Shown in pieces: positions 1 to 5,487 of a stretch of DNA of 8,548 nucleotides. The notes below the pieces were generated by a model, which did not search any database, was not told where the DNA came from, and saw nothing but the letters and a program-made list of their open reading frames with translations. This DNA comes from Anaerolineae bacterium (GTDB lineage: Bacteria > Chloroflexota > Anaerolineae > Promineifilales > Promineifilaceae): the NCBI GenBank assembly GCA_028277515.1, contig JANQGC010000026.1:1-8548 (forward strand). The letters run 5' to 3'. The position numbers and the translations under genes are program-made. Numbering within the stretch: position 1 is the first letter of the stretch; each line of letters starts with the position of its first letter.

Positions 1-29
1 TCTTATCGCATCGCGCTTCCGTATAGAAC

Positions 30-45
30 GCGACATGGATGTCGC
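30..45. repeat. Short perfect inverted repeat with two-base centre
   Basis: The arms GCGACAT (30-36) and ATGTCGC (39-45) are exact reverse complements around a GG centre. One further C-G pair at 29/46 extends the match. It is not followed by a T-run on either strand, so it is not an obvious terminator. It lies beyond the yceI terminator in DNA without a convincing gene. It could be a protein-binding dyad or an eroded palindromic repeat; its role is unknown. Confidence 0.4.
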
Positions 46-76
46 GGTTACAGACACTGAGTGGGCTGGAGGTTGG

Positions 77-111
77 AAAATAAAAAAGCCGTCTACCAGC
101 TGGTAAACGGC
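77..111 (-). terminator. Rho-independent terminator of yceI
   Basis: Read on the minus strand, bases 111-88 form a hairpin: GCCGTTTACCAG pairs with CTGGTAGACGGC, one position being a mismatch or wobble. It is followed directly by TTTTTTATTTT (87-77). The hairpin begins 44 bases after the yceI stop codon, in the right orientation to end that transcript. The 1-155 segment otherwise shows no coding region. Confidence 0.88.
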
Positions 112-155
112 CCGCGCTCCGTACTTTGATAATAGAATTGCGCATGATTAAACCA

Positions 156-698
156 TTACGCTGTTAATTCTGCCTCAGCAACCTTTACAATCTCCAACTC
201 AATATCAATCTTGACCTTATCACCAACCAGCCATCCGCCGGTTTCCAGCGCCTGGTTCCATTCCAGGCCCCAATCTTTGCGACTGATCGTGGTCGATCCC
301 GTGAATCCGGCCTGTTCAGTACCATAAGGGCTGAGCGCTTTGCCCACATAATGAACATCAAGGACAATCTCATGTGTTTGGCTGGCGATGGTCAGGTCGC
401 CAATTAAACGGCCGTTATTTGCATCCTCTTGCTCGACCCGCTTGCTGACAAATGTCAGCTTTGGATACTGTTCAACATTCAAAAAGTCAGGGGATCGTAA
501 GTGGCCATCACGCTTTTCATCCCGTGTGTGAATGCTGGCCGCATCAATGGTGACATTAACGTGGCTGTTGGATGGATTCTCCTCATCAAAATCAATGGTT
601 CCACTGAACGAGTTAAAAAATCCACGCACATTAGCGATCATCATATGACGTACCGTAAATTGAATGTGGGAATGGGCCTTGTCGATTTGCCAGCTCAT
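156..698 (-). CDS. yceI: YceI family protein (cytoplasmic, probable isoprenoid/lipid-binding beta-barrel)
   Basis: The product has 180 residues, the usual size of a YceI domain without a signal peptide. Family hallmarks are visible in order: WxIDxAHSxIxFxVRH at residues 3-18, VRGxF at 24-28, the SIHTRDxxRDGHLRSPDFL block at 55-73 followed by YPKLTF (79-83), and the C-terminal FTG-TxxSRKDWGLxWN (132-148) with GGWLVGDKVxIxIExE (154-169). YceI proteins fold as lipocalin-like barrels that bind long polyisoprenoid or fatty-acid ligands. Several are linked to stress responses, but the ligand here cannot be told from sequence. Many YceI proteins are exported; this one starts directly in the domain, so it should stay in the cytoplasm. 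The start is supported by AAAGGAG (708-714), nine bases ahead of the ATG. The gene is monocistronic, with its own promoter, operator-like palindromes and terminator, and is divergent from a TetR regulator that probably represses it. Confidence 0.93.
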   Translation of the reverse strand: MSWQIDKAHSHIQFTVRHMMIANVRGFFNSFSGTIDFDEENPSNSHVNVTIDAASIHTRDEKRDGHLRSPDFLNVEQYPKLTFVSKRVEQEDANNGRLIGDLTIASQTHEIVLDVHYVGKALSPYGTEQAGFTGSTTISRKDWGLEWNQALETGGWLVGDKVKIDIELEIVKVAEAELTA

Positions 699-742
699 GT
701 TTAATTTCTCCTTTCAAATTAATAACTTCTTTTCATCTAAAT

Positions 743-754
743 GGACTTAAGTCC
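743..754. promoter_or_regulatory. Operator-like palindrome 1 (GGACTTAAGTCC), just downstream of the yceI start of transcription
   Basis: This is a perfect 12-base palindrome, flanked on the right by GCTT. It lies at roughly +8 to +19 of the predicted yceI transcript. It shares its arms (GGAC/GTCC) and right flank (GTCC-R-CTT) with palindrome 2, and the two centres are 34 bases apart, about three helical turns. It is probably a TetR-family operator half of a tandem pair. Confidence 0.65.
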
Positions 755-768
755 GCTTATATGGTAGA

Positions 769-797
769 ATATTAACGGACCAGGGTCCACTTGTCAA
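769..797 (-). promoter_or_regulatory. Sigma-70-type promoter of yceI
   Basis: On the minus strand there is a perfect -35 box TTGACA (797-792), a 17-base spacer, and a -10 box TAATAT (774-769) that matches consensus at four of six positions. Transcription should start near 762, giving a leader of about 60 bases before the yceI ATG. The spacer contains a complete GGAC-N4-GTCC palindrome, so a protein bound there would block RNA polymerase. Seen directly in sequence; the activity is inferred. Confidence 0.72.
777..788. promoter_or_regulatory. Operator-like palindrome 2 (GGACCAGGGTCC), inside the yceI promoter spacer
   Basis: The arms GGACC and GGTCC are exact reverse complements around AG. The site fits entirely between the -35 (792-797) and -10 (769-774) boxes of the yceI promoter, the classic position for a repressor site. 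Its right flank ACTT matches the GCTT flank of palindrome 1 apart from the first base. The TetR protein encoded 290 bases away is the likely ligand; this is inferred from context. Confidence 0.68.
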
Positions 798-856
798 GAG
801 AAATTCGCAAATTAAACAAAAACTTAGGAGCGATTAATATATTTTATTGCAGGGAT

Positions 857-914
857 ATTTGACAACTTTTCACTTGAATATTGGCGAAAACCATTGAACA
901 AAAAGTTATCAAAT
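857..914. repeat. 14-base inverted repeat with 30-base spacer in the yceI-tetR intergenic region
   Basis: ATTTGACAACTTTT (857-870) and AAAAGTTATCAAAT (901-914) are reverse complements at 13 of 14 positions. The stretch between the yceI promoter and the tetR promoter (about 800-1005) is very AT-rich, contains no convincing ORF, and this dyad is its only clear structure. The element could be a widely spaced binding-site pair, a cruciform, or a hairpin if transcribed. A TTGACA string in the left arm has no convincing -10 partner. Confidence 0.4.
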
Positions 915-1029
915 TTTAGGTGGCACAATAATACTGGCTAAAATATATTTGAAATCATTTTCTTGGGAATCAACCATTAACATCAGGCAAAATCTTAATT
1001 CAAGTTTCTGGGAAAAATCAAAATTACGC

Positions 1030-1035
1030 TATAAT
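1030..1035 (+). promoter_or_regulatory. -10 box of the tetR promoter
   Basis: A perfect TATAAT lies 44 bases ahead of the tetR ATG. No good -35 box is present at 16-18 bases upstream; the region reads TTTCTGGGAA. The promoter may therefore be weak or helped by another factor, as is common for regulator genes. Transcription would start near 1042. The two GGAC-N4-GTCC palindromes lie about 240-290 bases away, so simple autorepression from those sites is not obvious. Confidence 0.55.
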
Positions 1036-1079
1036 ATGTTTCTATCAACTGAGTCTATTAATCCACAGGGCAATAACGG

Positions 1080-1727
1080 ATGAGTTCACAAATCGACATT
1101 GGCACGATCGCGCCAGACATTGCCGAGTCACGTCATGAGCGGGCAGATGCAGTGGCCAACCGCAAGCGTATCCTTACCATCGCCAACCGGCTGTTTGACG
1201 CGCAGGGGGTTGATAAAGTGACCATGGCTGACATCGCCAAGGCTGCCGGGGTCGGCAAAGGAACCCTTTATCGACGCTTCAATAATAAAGCGGAATTGTG
1301 CCTGGCCTTGATGGATAAAAAAATGACGGATTATCAAAATGAGGTGCTGGATAATCTGCGCCGGCAAACGGTCCAGGAAATGCCTTATTTGGAGCAGCTG
1401 GCCTATTTCCTGGATAGCCTGGTTCATTTTACCGACCAACATTTACCCTATTTATGTGAAGTGCAAAGCGCCGGTTTGCTCAATCAGCATATCGAACGTG
1501 AACTGCCCCATATCTGGCGGCATATGACCATTAATGGGTTGCTGAAAAATGCCCAACAGGCAGGCGAGATCTCCCGGCAGGTGGATATAGATTACACGGC
1601 CGATGCGCTCCTGGCACCCTTACGGGCTGATATTTTTCGTTTTCAGCGCCTGGGCCGGGGCTTTTCACTGGAGCGAATCAGCCACGGGCTGCGCACGCTG
1701 GTATTCGCCCTCGGTTCACTTTATTAG
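1080..1727 (+). CDS. TetR/AcrR family transcriptional regulator
   Basis: The product has 215 residues, a normal TetR-family length. The N-terminal DNA-binding domain is clear. Helix 1 covers about residues 25-43 (ANRKRILTIANRLFDAQGV), followed by the helix-turn-helix TMADIAKAAGVGKGTLYRRF (48-67) and the typical N-K-x-E-L junction at 69-73. Residues 75-215 are a helical ligand-binding and dimer domain that diverges too far to name an effector. The ATG at 1080 is preceded by AGGG (1067-1070) at nine bases' distance, a modest ribosome site. The first 20 residues are a polar extension ahead of the domain. The gene is divergent from yceI, whose promoter carries two palindromes of the type TetR dimers bind. 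The likely role is therefore repression of yceI, released by a small molecule that is possibly lipophilic. Its stop codon overlaps that of the convergent methyltransferase gene. Confidence 0.93.
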   Translation: MSSQIDIGTIAPDIAESRHERADAVANRKRILTIANRLFDAQGVDKVTMADIAKAAGVGKGTLYRRFNNKAELCLALMDKKMTDYQNEVLDNLRRQTVQEMPYLEQLAYFLDSLVHFTDQHLPYLCEVQSAGLLNQHIERELPHIWRHMTINGLLKNAQQAGEISRQVDIDYTADALLAPLRADIFRFQRLGRGFSLERISHGLRTLVFALGSLY

Positions 1728-2422
1728 TCAAACGATTTCCACCAGACGCCCGTACATTTCGGAACTACCCGCTCTCCTCTTTCCTGAACATTCGCCGCCA
1801 GTTTCTCACCAAAGAAAAACCGTATATGGTTAATGGCATCGTTCAGTGATGGAAAGCGATAATCTGTGCGGATCCAGGTTGATTCAAATCCGGCATCGGC
1901 CAGAAACTGAAAATAACCGCGCAGGTCAGGCGGTGGGTTGGGCTGTTCAAAGCCTGTTCCCATTGTCTCCAGGATGATCATAATCCCACCGGGTCGCAGG
2001 ATCTTGCCCAATCGTTCAAATGCCTCGCCAATTTTCTCTCGCCAATCATTTCCCTGGTTGAGTGCCAGGTAAGCCAGGCTCCAACCGGAAACGATGCGAT
2101 CGGCCGATTGGTCGGCCATAGGAATCCATCGGTGGTCTGCTAACACAAGCTGCCAGTGCGCATGTTCGGAAGCTGATAACCACTTTTGGGCTTCAATCAG
2201 CATCGCCAGTGACCGGTCAAAACCCCAAATGAACCCTGCCTCAGACAGTAGAATCTTGACCAACCGCCCGGTTCCTGTTCCCAGATCCAGAACCGTTTTC
2301 TCCTGCCAATCACAAATCTCGCTAAGAGCTTTCCAAATATTGCCTTTGTAATCTTCCCAGACTATCAGCTCCTCATATTCCCGAGCCTGGTTCTGATAAA
2401 TTTGGTGATGATCAATGTCCAT
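1724..2422 (-). CDS. Class I SAM-dependent methyltransferase
   Basis: The product has 232 residues with a Rossmann-type SAM-binding core. Motif I is VLDLGTGTGR (44-53), and the acidic end of strand 2 is GFDRS (67-71, D69). LADHRWIPMAD (94-104) corresponds to the motif with D96 that contacts the adenine side. ILRPGG (141-146) is the usual post-motif signature of the methyltransferase 11/25 type. The substrate cannot be read from the sequence. A WxxxF/Y-rich C-terminal third (about 160-232) may form the substrate lid. The ATG lies three bases after the channel stop codon (TAA GCC ATG). No Shine-Dalgarno is visible at normal distance, so translation is probably coupled to the channel gene. At the 3' end the TAA overlaps the tetR TAG (shared bases 1724-1727), and no terminator hairpin is visible between the two convergent genes. 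Confidence 0.9.
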   Translation of the reverse strand: MDIDHHQIYQNQAREYEELIVWEDYKGNIWKALSEICDWQEKTVLDLGTGTGRLVKILLSEAGFIWGFDRSLAMLIEAQKWLSASEHAHWQLVLADHRWIPMADQSADRIVSGWSLAYLALNQGNDWREKIGEAFERLGKILRPGGIMIILETMGTGFEQPNPPPDLRGYFQFLADAGFESTWIRTDYRFPSLNDAINHIRFFFGEKLAANVQERGERVVPKCTGVWWKSFD

Positions 2423-2425
2423 GGC

Positions 2426-3247
2426 TTAACGCTTTATCAGATGATCCTCTATTAAACGCTCAATTTTATCCAGACGGGCATGGAGGTCGGCCAGTGATTC
2501 ATCATGGTTCTTTTGCCGGTCTAAATTTGATTGCAGCAACGTATTAAACATTTCCAGCCTTGAATCATCTTCATTGCTCTGGAGGCCGTTATCTCCCGTG
2601 CCCTTGCCGAGAAAAATCTTGGCTAAATAGCCGGATAATGTACCAAACACGCCAACGCCGGCGATAATCACGAAGATGGCGACAAAACGGCCGTCCCAGG
2701 TCACCGGAAAATAATCACCATAGCCAACCGTAGAGATAGTGACCAAGACCCACCAGATCGCATCCTGAGCTGTTGTAATGTTAGCATTAGGAGCACCTGC
2801 CTCTGCGCCCAGGATGAATATTGAACCAAATTCCAACAGATAAATCACCGCCAAAGCGATAAAAATGATGGCCGAATCCGCGCGATTTCGGGCGACTTCG
2901 CTCACGATTTCTCTCGCTCCAGCTTTCTGCAACAGGCGCTGGGTTAGGATGACCCGCCAGATTCGCGCGATATTGAAACCAGGAATTGGAACACTACCTA
3001 TCAAATCCAACCAGCCATGTTGGTGCAAGAAATATTGTCGTTTTGATGGTGCAAATCTTAAACGGAGTAAGAAATCCACCATAAAAATTAAGCTGATGAG
3101 GAGATTGATGCTTAAGGCGACTTCTTTCACGTCATTGTCAGGAGCAAAAATGATCAGGAGCAGGTTCAGCAGCGATAAAATTGTTAGCAAAACAATAAAT
3201 AATTCATAACTAAACCGCCTTTTATGAGCTGGTTTCAATTTAGGCAT
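2426..3247 (-). CDS. Six-transmembrane voltage-gated-type potassium channel (Kv/KvAP-like)
   Basis: The product has 273 residues. Hydrophobic segments fit S1 (about 15-34), S2 (44-62, with D58 near its end), S3 (about 78-90, WLDLIGSVPIP), S4 (about 93-107), S5 (124-145), a pore helix (160-172) and S6 (187-211). The potassium selectivity filter TVGYGD is intact at 173-178. S4 has R95, R98 and R104 in register, but leucine and glutamine at the intervening positions 101 and 107, a reduced charge array compared with strongly voltage-gated channels. Residues 229-268 are charged with heptad-like hydrophobics and probably form a tetramerising coiled coil. No RCK/TrkA-N domain is present. The start is well supported by GGAGG (3254-3258), six bases ahead of the ATG. 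It is the first gene of a two-gene leftward unit with the methyltransferase. Ion selectivity is a confident family inference; gating by voltage is uncertain. Confidence 0.92.
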   Translation of the reverse strand: MPKLKPAHKRRFSYELFIVLLTILSLLNLLLIIFAPDNDVKEVALSINLLISLIFMVDFLLRLRFAPSKRQYFLHQHGWLDLIGSVPIPGFNIARIWRVILTQRLLQKAGAREIVSEVARNRADSAIIFIALAVIYLLEFGSIFILGAEAGAPNANITTAQDAIWWVLVTISTVGYGDYFPVTWDGRFVAIFVIIAGVGVFGTLSGYLAKIFLGKGTGDNGLQSNEDDSRLEMFNTLLQSNLDRQKNHDESLADLHARLDKIERLIEDHLIKR

Positions 3248-3253
3248 GATTGT

Positions 3254-3258
3254 CCTCC
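3254..3258 (-). promoter_or_regulatory. Strong Shine-Dalgarno of the channel gene
   Basis: GGAGG on the minus strand lies six bases before the ATG at 3247. This fixes the start of the channel. Confidence 0.8.
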
Positions 3259-3282
3259 ATTTCGTTCGACGATTTCAGAAAC

Positions 3283-3345
3283 AAGTGACAGGCACTTGAG
3301 AATCGCTACGATTTCTTATAAAAAATAATTTAGTGACTGTCACTT
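3283..3345. repeat. Paired AGTGAC/GTCACT palindromes flanking the channel promoter
   Basis: The first copy is AAGTGACAGGCACTT (3283-3297) and the second is TAGTGACTGTCACTT (3331-3345). They agree at 12 of 15 positions and each is itself an inverted repeat. In addition, the 9-base outer ends AAGTGACAG (3283-3291) and CTGTCACTT (3337-3345) are exact reverse complements. Centres are 48 bases apart. The right copy covers the -35 box and the left copy falls at about +11 to +25. The pair could be tandem operators, or a REP/BIME-like palindromic element that happens to supply promoter parts. The right copy, read on the minus strand and followed by a T-rich run, might also weakly terminate the upstream gene. 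Confidence 0.6.
3315..3343 (-). promoter_or_regulatory. Promoter of the channel-methyltransferase unit
   Basis: Minus-strand reading: -35 GTGACA (3343-3338, five of six), a 17-base spacer, and -10 TATAAG (3320-3315, five of six). Start of transcription would be near 3308, giving a leader of about 60 bases to the channel ATG. The -35 box lies within the palindrome AGTGACTGTCACT, and a related palindrome lies in the leader. Confidence 0.65.
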
Positions 3346-3351
3346 CCGACC

Positions 3352-5370
3352 TTATCCATCCAAATCAAATTCAGCAACCTTAAAGGTTGTTTCAACGCCA
3401 TCCGGTTGAACCGATAAGCGGTGGTCGGGGTCACCCGCTTGTAACAGGTCCAGGCGATAAAGACCCACATGGAGCTGGAACTTCCCGGTGTTCACATCGG
3501 GACCCAGGTATATGAGATGCCGGTCGGGCACAATTTCGGCCGTCTGCCAGCATAATGTCGGCAATTGCCCTTCCTGGGGCAAGCTGTCATGTTGAGCCAC
3601 AATTTGCCCACTGGATGGGTCGATCAAGTGAGCGAATACCGTATAAGAATGCTCAAGCGGCTGTTCCGCCGCCCAGAATAACTCCAATTCGATCAACCCT
3701 TCCGCCAAATTATCTTTCTGAATACGATACCCTCGCAAGCCGAGCGTCTCATCGCTGCCAAACGTCACATTCAGCGGTTCAGCCCCGGTAGGTAGATCGG
3801 CCTGAACCGTTCGTGGCTCATAAAAAGGATAATTTGTCGACCCAATGGTGCGTATATAATAACCCATGAACAAGCCTTGCAGCACCAGGACAATGATAAC
3901 CAGCGCCATCTGTTGCCGGCTCCAGACCTTAACGACCGGCAGAACAGCCAACACGGCCAGGGGCATCAAAAACATCCACAACCGGGCCACCTCTCCTTTG
4001 GATATCCCGCTCAAATTCAAAGCCAGGATGGTCACCAGAAAAGACCAGAAAGGGATGGCTTGTAACTCAAGCCGCTGTTTAGCCCCTTTCATTTTTACCT
4101 GGTGGGCGATCATTACCCCCAAGGCCAGGACCAGGGGAATGCCCAGGAAAAGGAAAAAATCAAAAAGATTATAGCCCAACCAGGTAGAATACGTGCGGTA
4201 TCCGGTGATCTTAGTGTGGTTCAACAAGCCCTGCGCATAAACTTCAAAAAATGTTACACCAAAAAATAAATAGTAGGATAGCCAGGTTACAACAAATCCC
4301 CCGCTGAGCGCGATGACCTGGGCCAGAAGCGGCTGCCATCGACGACTGATGAATGATCCAATTTGCATACCACTCCTGGCCAATGTCGACGCCCAATACA
4401 CGAAGAGGGTGATGCCCATCATCGCCGCCAGGGCGACATTGCTGAAGCTGAGGAAAGATGCCAGGGAAACCAGCAGCCCGCTGAGGAATATGGGCCACCA
4501 TTTGCCGGATACCAGGCCATAATAAAGGATAAATAAGGCCAATAGGGCCAGCAGCGTATAAAAATGAGCCCAGTGGGCGGCAAAAAGGAGCATGGAGGGC
4601 ACAAGAATCAAAAGCACCGCTCCGCGCACGGCCGTCTGGCGGTCAAACAACAGGCGCGCCAAACCATAAAATGGGAAAATGGAAAGTGCCCCCCATAAAG
4701 GCATTAACATTTGCAACCAAGCAGCGCTTAACACAGCGTTGGAGTAGAAAAAAATAGGTGACGCTGCCGGGTCATTACAGAGATAGGTGCGCAGGAATGG
4801 GCCGGCACGCTCAGCCAATCCGGGAAAACGCTCCAACAAGCGCCCCATCCCCCAAAAAAGAACCTGCAAACCGGGCGGATGCGTGCGCGGCGACAGGCTG
4901 TGAAAATCGGACATGAGTTGGGGAAATTGGGCCAGGCGCTGCCCCATATCCGTGGTCGTTGTCGCGTCAAAATAAAACGCCCCCAGGTTGCGCGTGGAAA
5001 CTGTACGGTAAAATAGGGTGGCCGCCGGATCGGGATGTTCCAGGCGCAAAATAGCCAACTGCAAGGCCACAGCAGCCAAAAAAATGACACCCAGAATCAA
5101 CCAGACCCGCCCGCGCGAACCCGCCTTCCTGGCCCAGAGGATGACCAGAATGCAGAGCAGGCCAATCAGCAGGCAAAAGACGGCCGTCCCCAACAATCGC
5201 TCCTCCATCCCCGGCAGAGAATAATACCGCCAGCGATATTCATCATTGCCGCGCAGCCAGTGCCAATCCTGAACCAGCCCAATGCCCAGGAGGATCAGCA
5301 GCAGCACGGACCAAAAGGTGAATGATTTTACTAAAGATAAGAGAGCAGATTTGGCGGAAGATTTATTCAT
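3352..5370 (-). CDS. Polytopic membrane protein, probable GT-C-type glycosyltransferase with C-terminal beta-rich domain
   Basis: From the chosen start the product has 672 residues. The first 505 contain roughly eleven to twelve hydrophobic segments, e.g. 17-33, 61-80, 89-109, 215-240, 250-285, 295-325, 350-372, 402-423, 441-455, 462-480 and 488-506. The first large loop after the early helices holds polar and aromatic residues and the SPRTHPPGLQVLFW block (160-173), a feature seen in dolichol/polyprenyl-phosphate-sugar-using membrane glycosyltransferases. GEVARLWMFLMP (459-470) starts a late helix. Residues about 520-672 are soluble and beta-rich (GLRGYRI, LELFWAAEQPLEHSYTVFAHLID, QHDSLPQEGQLPTLCWQ, FQLHVGLYRLD). 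They resemble the jelly-roll-like domain often appended to such proteins in Chloroflexota. An upstream ATG at 5442 is also in frame, but the added 24 residues are encoded by simple repeat DNA; the ATG at 5370 leads straight into the first helix. No strong Shine-Dalgarno is visible. Enzymatic activity and substrate are not proven; a sugar-transfer role to envelope glycans is inferred. Confidence 0.75.
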   Translation of the reverse strand: MNKSSAKSALLSLVKSFTFWSVLLLILLGIGLVQDWHWLRGNDEYRWRYYSLPGMEERLLGTAVFCLLIGLLCILVILWARKAGSRGRVWLILGVIFLAAVALQLAILRLEHPDPAATLFYRTVSTRNLGAFYFDATTTTDMGQRLAQFPQLMSDFHSLSPRTHPPGLQVLFWGMGRLLERFPGLAERAGPFLRTYLCNDPAASPIFFYSNAVLSAAWLQMLMPLWGALSIFPFYGLARLLFDRQTAVRGAVLLILVPSMLLFAAHWAHFYTLLALLALFILYYGLVSGKWWPIFLSGLLVSLASFLSFSNVALAAMMGITLFVYWASTLARSGMQIGSFISRRWQPLLAQVIALSGGFVVTWLSYYLFFGVTFFEVYAQGLLNHTKITGYRTYSTWLGYNLFDFFLFLGIPLVLALGVMIAHQVKMKGAKQRLELQAIPFWSFLVTILALNLSGISKGEVARLWMFLMPLAVLAVLPVVKVWSRQQMALVIIVLVLQGLFMGYYIRTIGSTNYPFYEPRTVQADLPTGAEPLNVTFGSDETLGLRGYRIQKDNLAEGLIELELFWAAEQPLEHSYTVFAHLIDPSSGQIVAQHDSLPQEGQLPTLCWQTAEIVPDRHLIYLGPDVNTGKFQLHVGLYRLDLLQAGDPDHRLSVQPDGVETTFKVAEFDLDG

Positions 5371-5417
5371 AAATATACACCAATGATCCATCATTTGCAC
5401 CGTAACACAAATTGCCT

Positions 5418-5450
5418 CACTCGCCACTCGCACACCCGCCACTTGCCACT
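5418..5450. repeat. Heptanucleotide tandem repeat (CACTCGC) in the divergent promoter region
   Basis: The units are CACTCGC (5418-5424), CACTCGC (5425-5431), a degenerate eight-base ACACCCGC (5432-5439), CACTTGC (5440-5446) and a partial CACT (5447-5450). The array lies between the GT-like gene and the Uma2 gene. Its last full unit provides the putative -35 box of the Uma2 promoter. Such short arrays can change copy number by slippage. Confidence 0.6.
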
Positions 5451-5469
5451 AATAACAATATGCTATAAT
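5443..5469 (+). promoter_or_regulatory. Extended -10 promoter of the Uma2 gene
   Basis: TGCTATAAT (5461-5469) is a perfect -10 hexamer with the TGn extension. TTGCCA (5443-5448), five of six to consensus, lies 15 bases ahead, short for a -35, but an extended -10 tolerates this. Transcription should start near 5476, only about 12-15 bases ahead of the ATG. This excludes translation from the in-frame ATG at 5383 on this transcript. Confidence 0.72.
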
Positions 5470-5476
5470 GAGCTTC

Positions 5477-5482
5477 AGAGGA
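5477..5482 (+). promoter_or_regulatory. Ribosome binding site of the Uma2 gene
   Basis: AGAGGA lies five bases before the ATG at 5488 and eight before the adjoining ATG at 5491. It decides the start region, with either methionine possible. Confidence 0.7.
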
Positions 5483-5487
5483 AACAT

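Noticed and set aside
859..887. TTGACA at 859-864 as the -35 of an extra rightward promoter.
   Set aside because: No acceptable -10 hexamer occurs at 15-19 bases; the hexamer is better explained as part of the 14-base inverted repeat.
1036..1083. A 15-codon ORF whose TGA overlaps the tetR ATG, like a leader peptide.
   Set aside because: Its ATG lies right after the TATAAT box and upstream of the predicted transcription start (about 1042). It also lacks a ribosome site.
4728..5325. Several ORFs of 60-120 codons on both strands inside the membrane-protein gene.
   Set aside because: They are alternative-frame readings of a long hydrophobic gene: rich in Trp/Arg/Pro/Gln, no ribosome sites and no family motifs.
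5371..5442. 24-residue extension of the membrane protein from the ATG at 5442.
   Set aside because: It is encoded by the same repeat-rich intergenic DNA and does not look like membrane or signal sequence. The ATG at 5370 leads directly into the first helix.
5418..5450. Short tandem repeats considered as a CRISPR remnant.
   Set aside because: The units are seven bases long with no spacers; this is simple-sequence repeat.
5383..5487. N-terminal extension of the Uma2 gene from the in-frame ATG at 5383.
   Set aside because: The added codons cover the heptanucleotide repeat and the extended -10 promoter, and encode a His/Arg/Thr-rich stretch unlike Uma2. A ribosome site fits the ATGs at 5488/5491.
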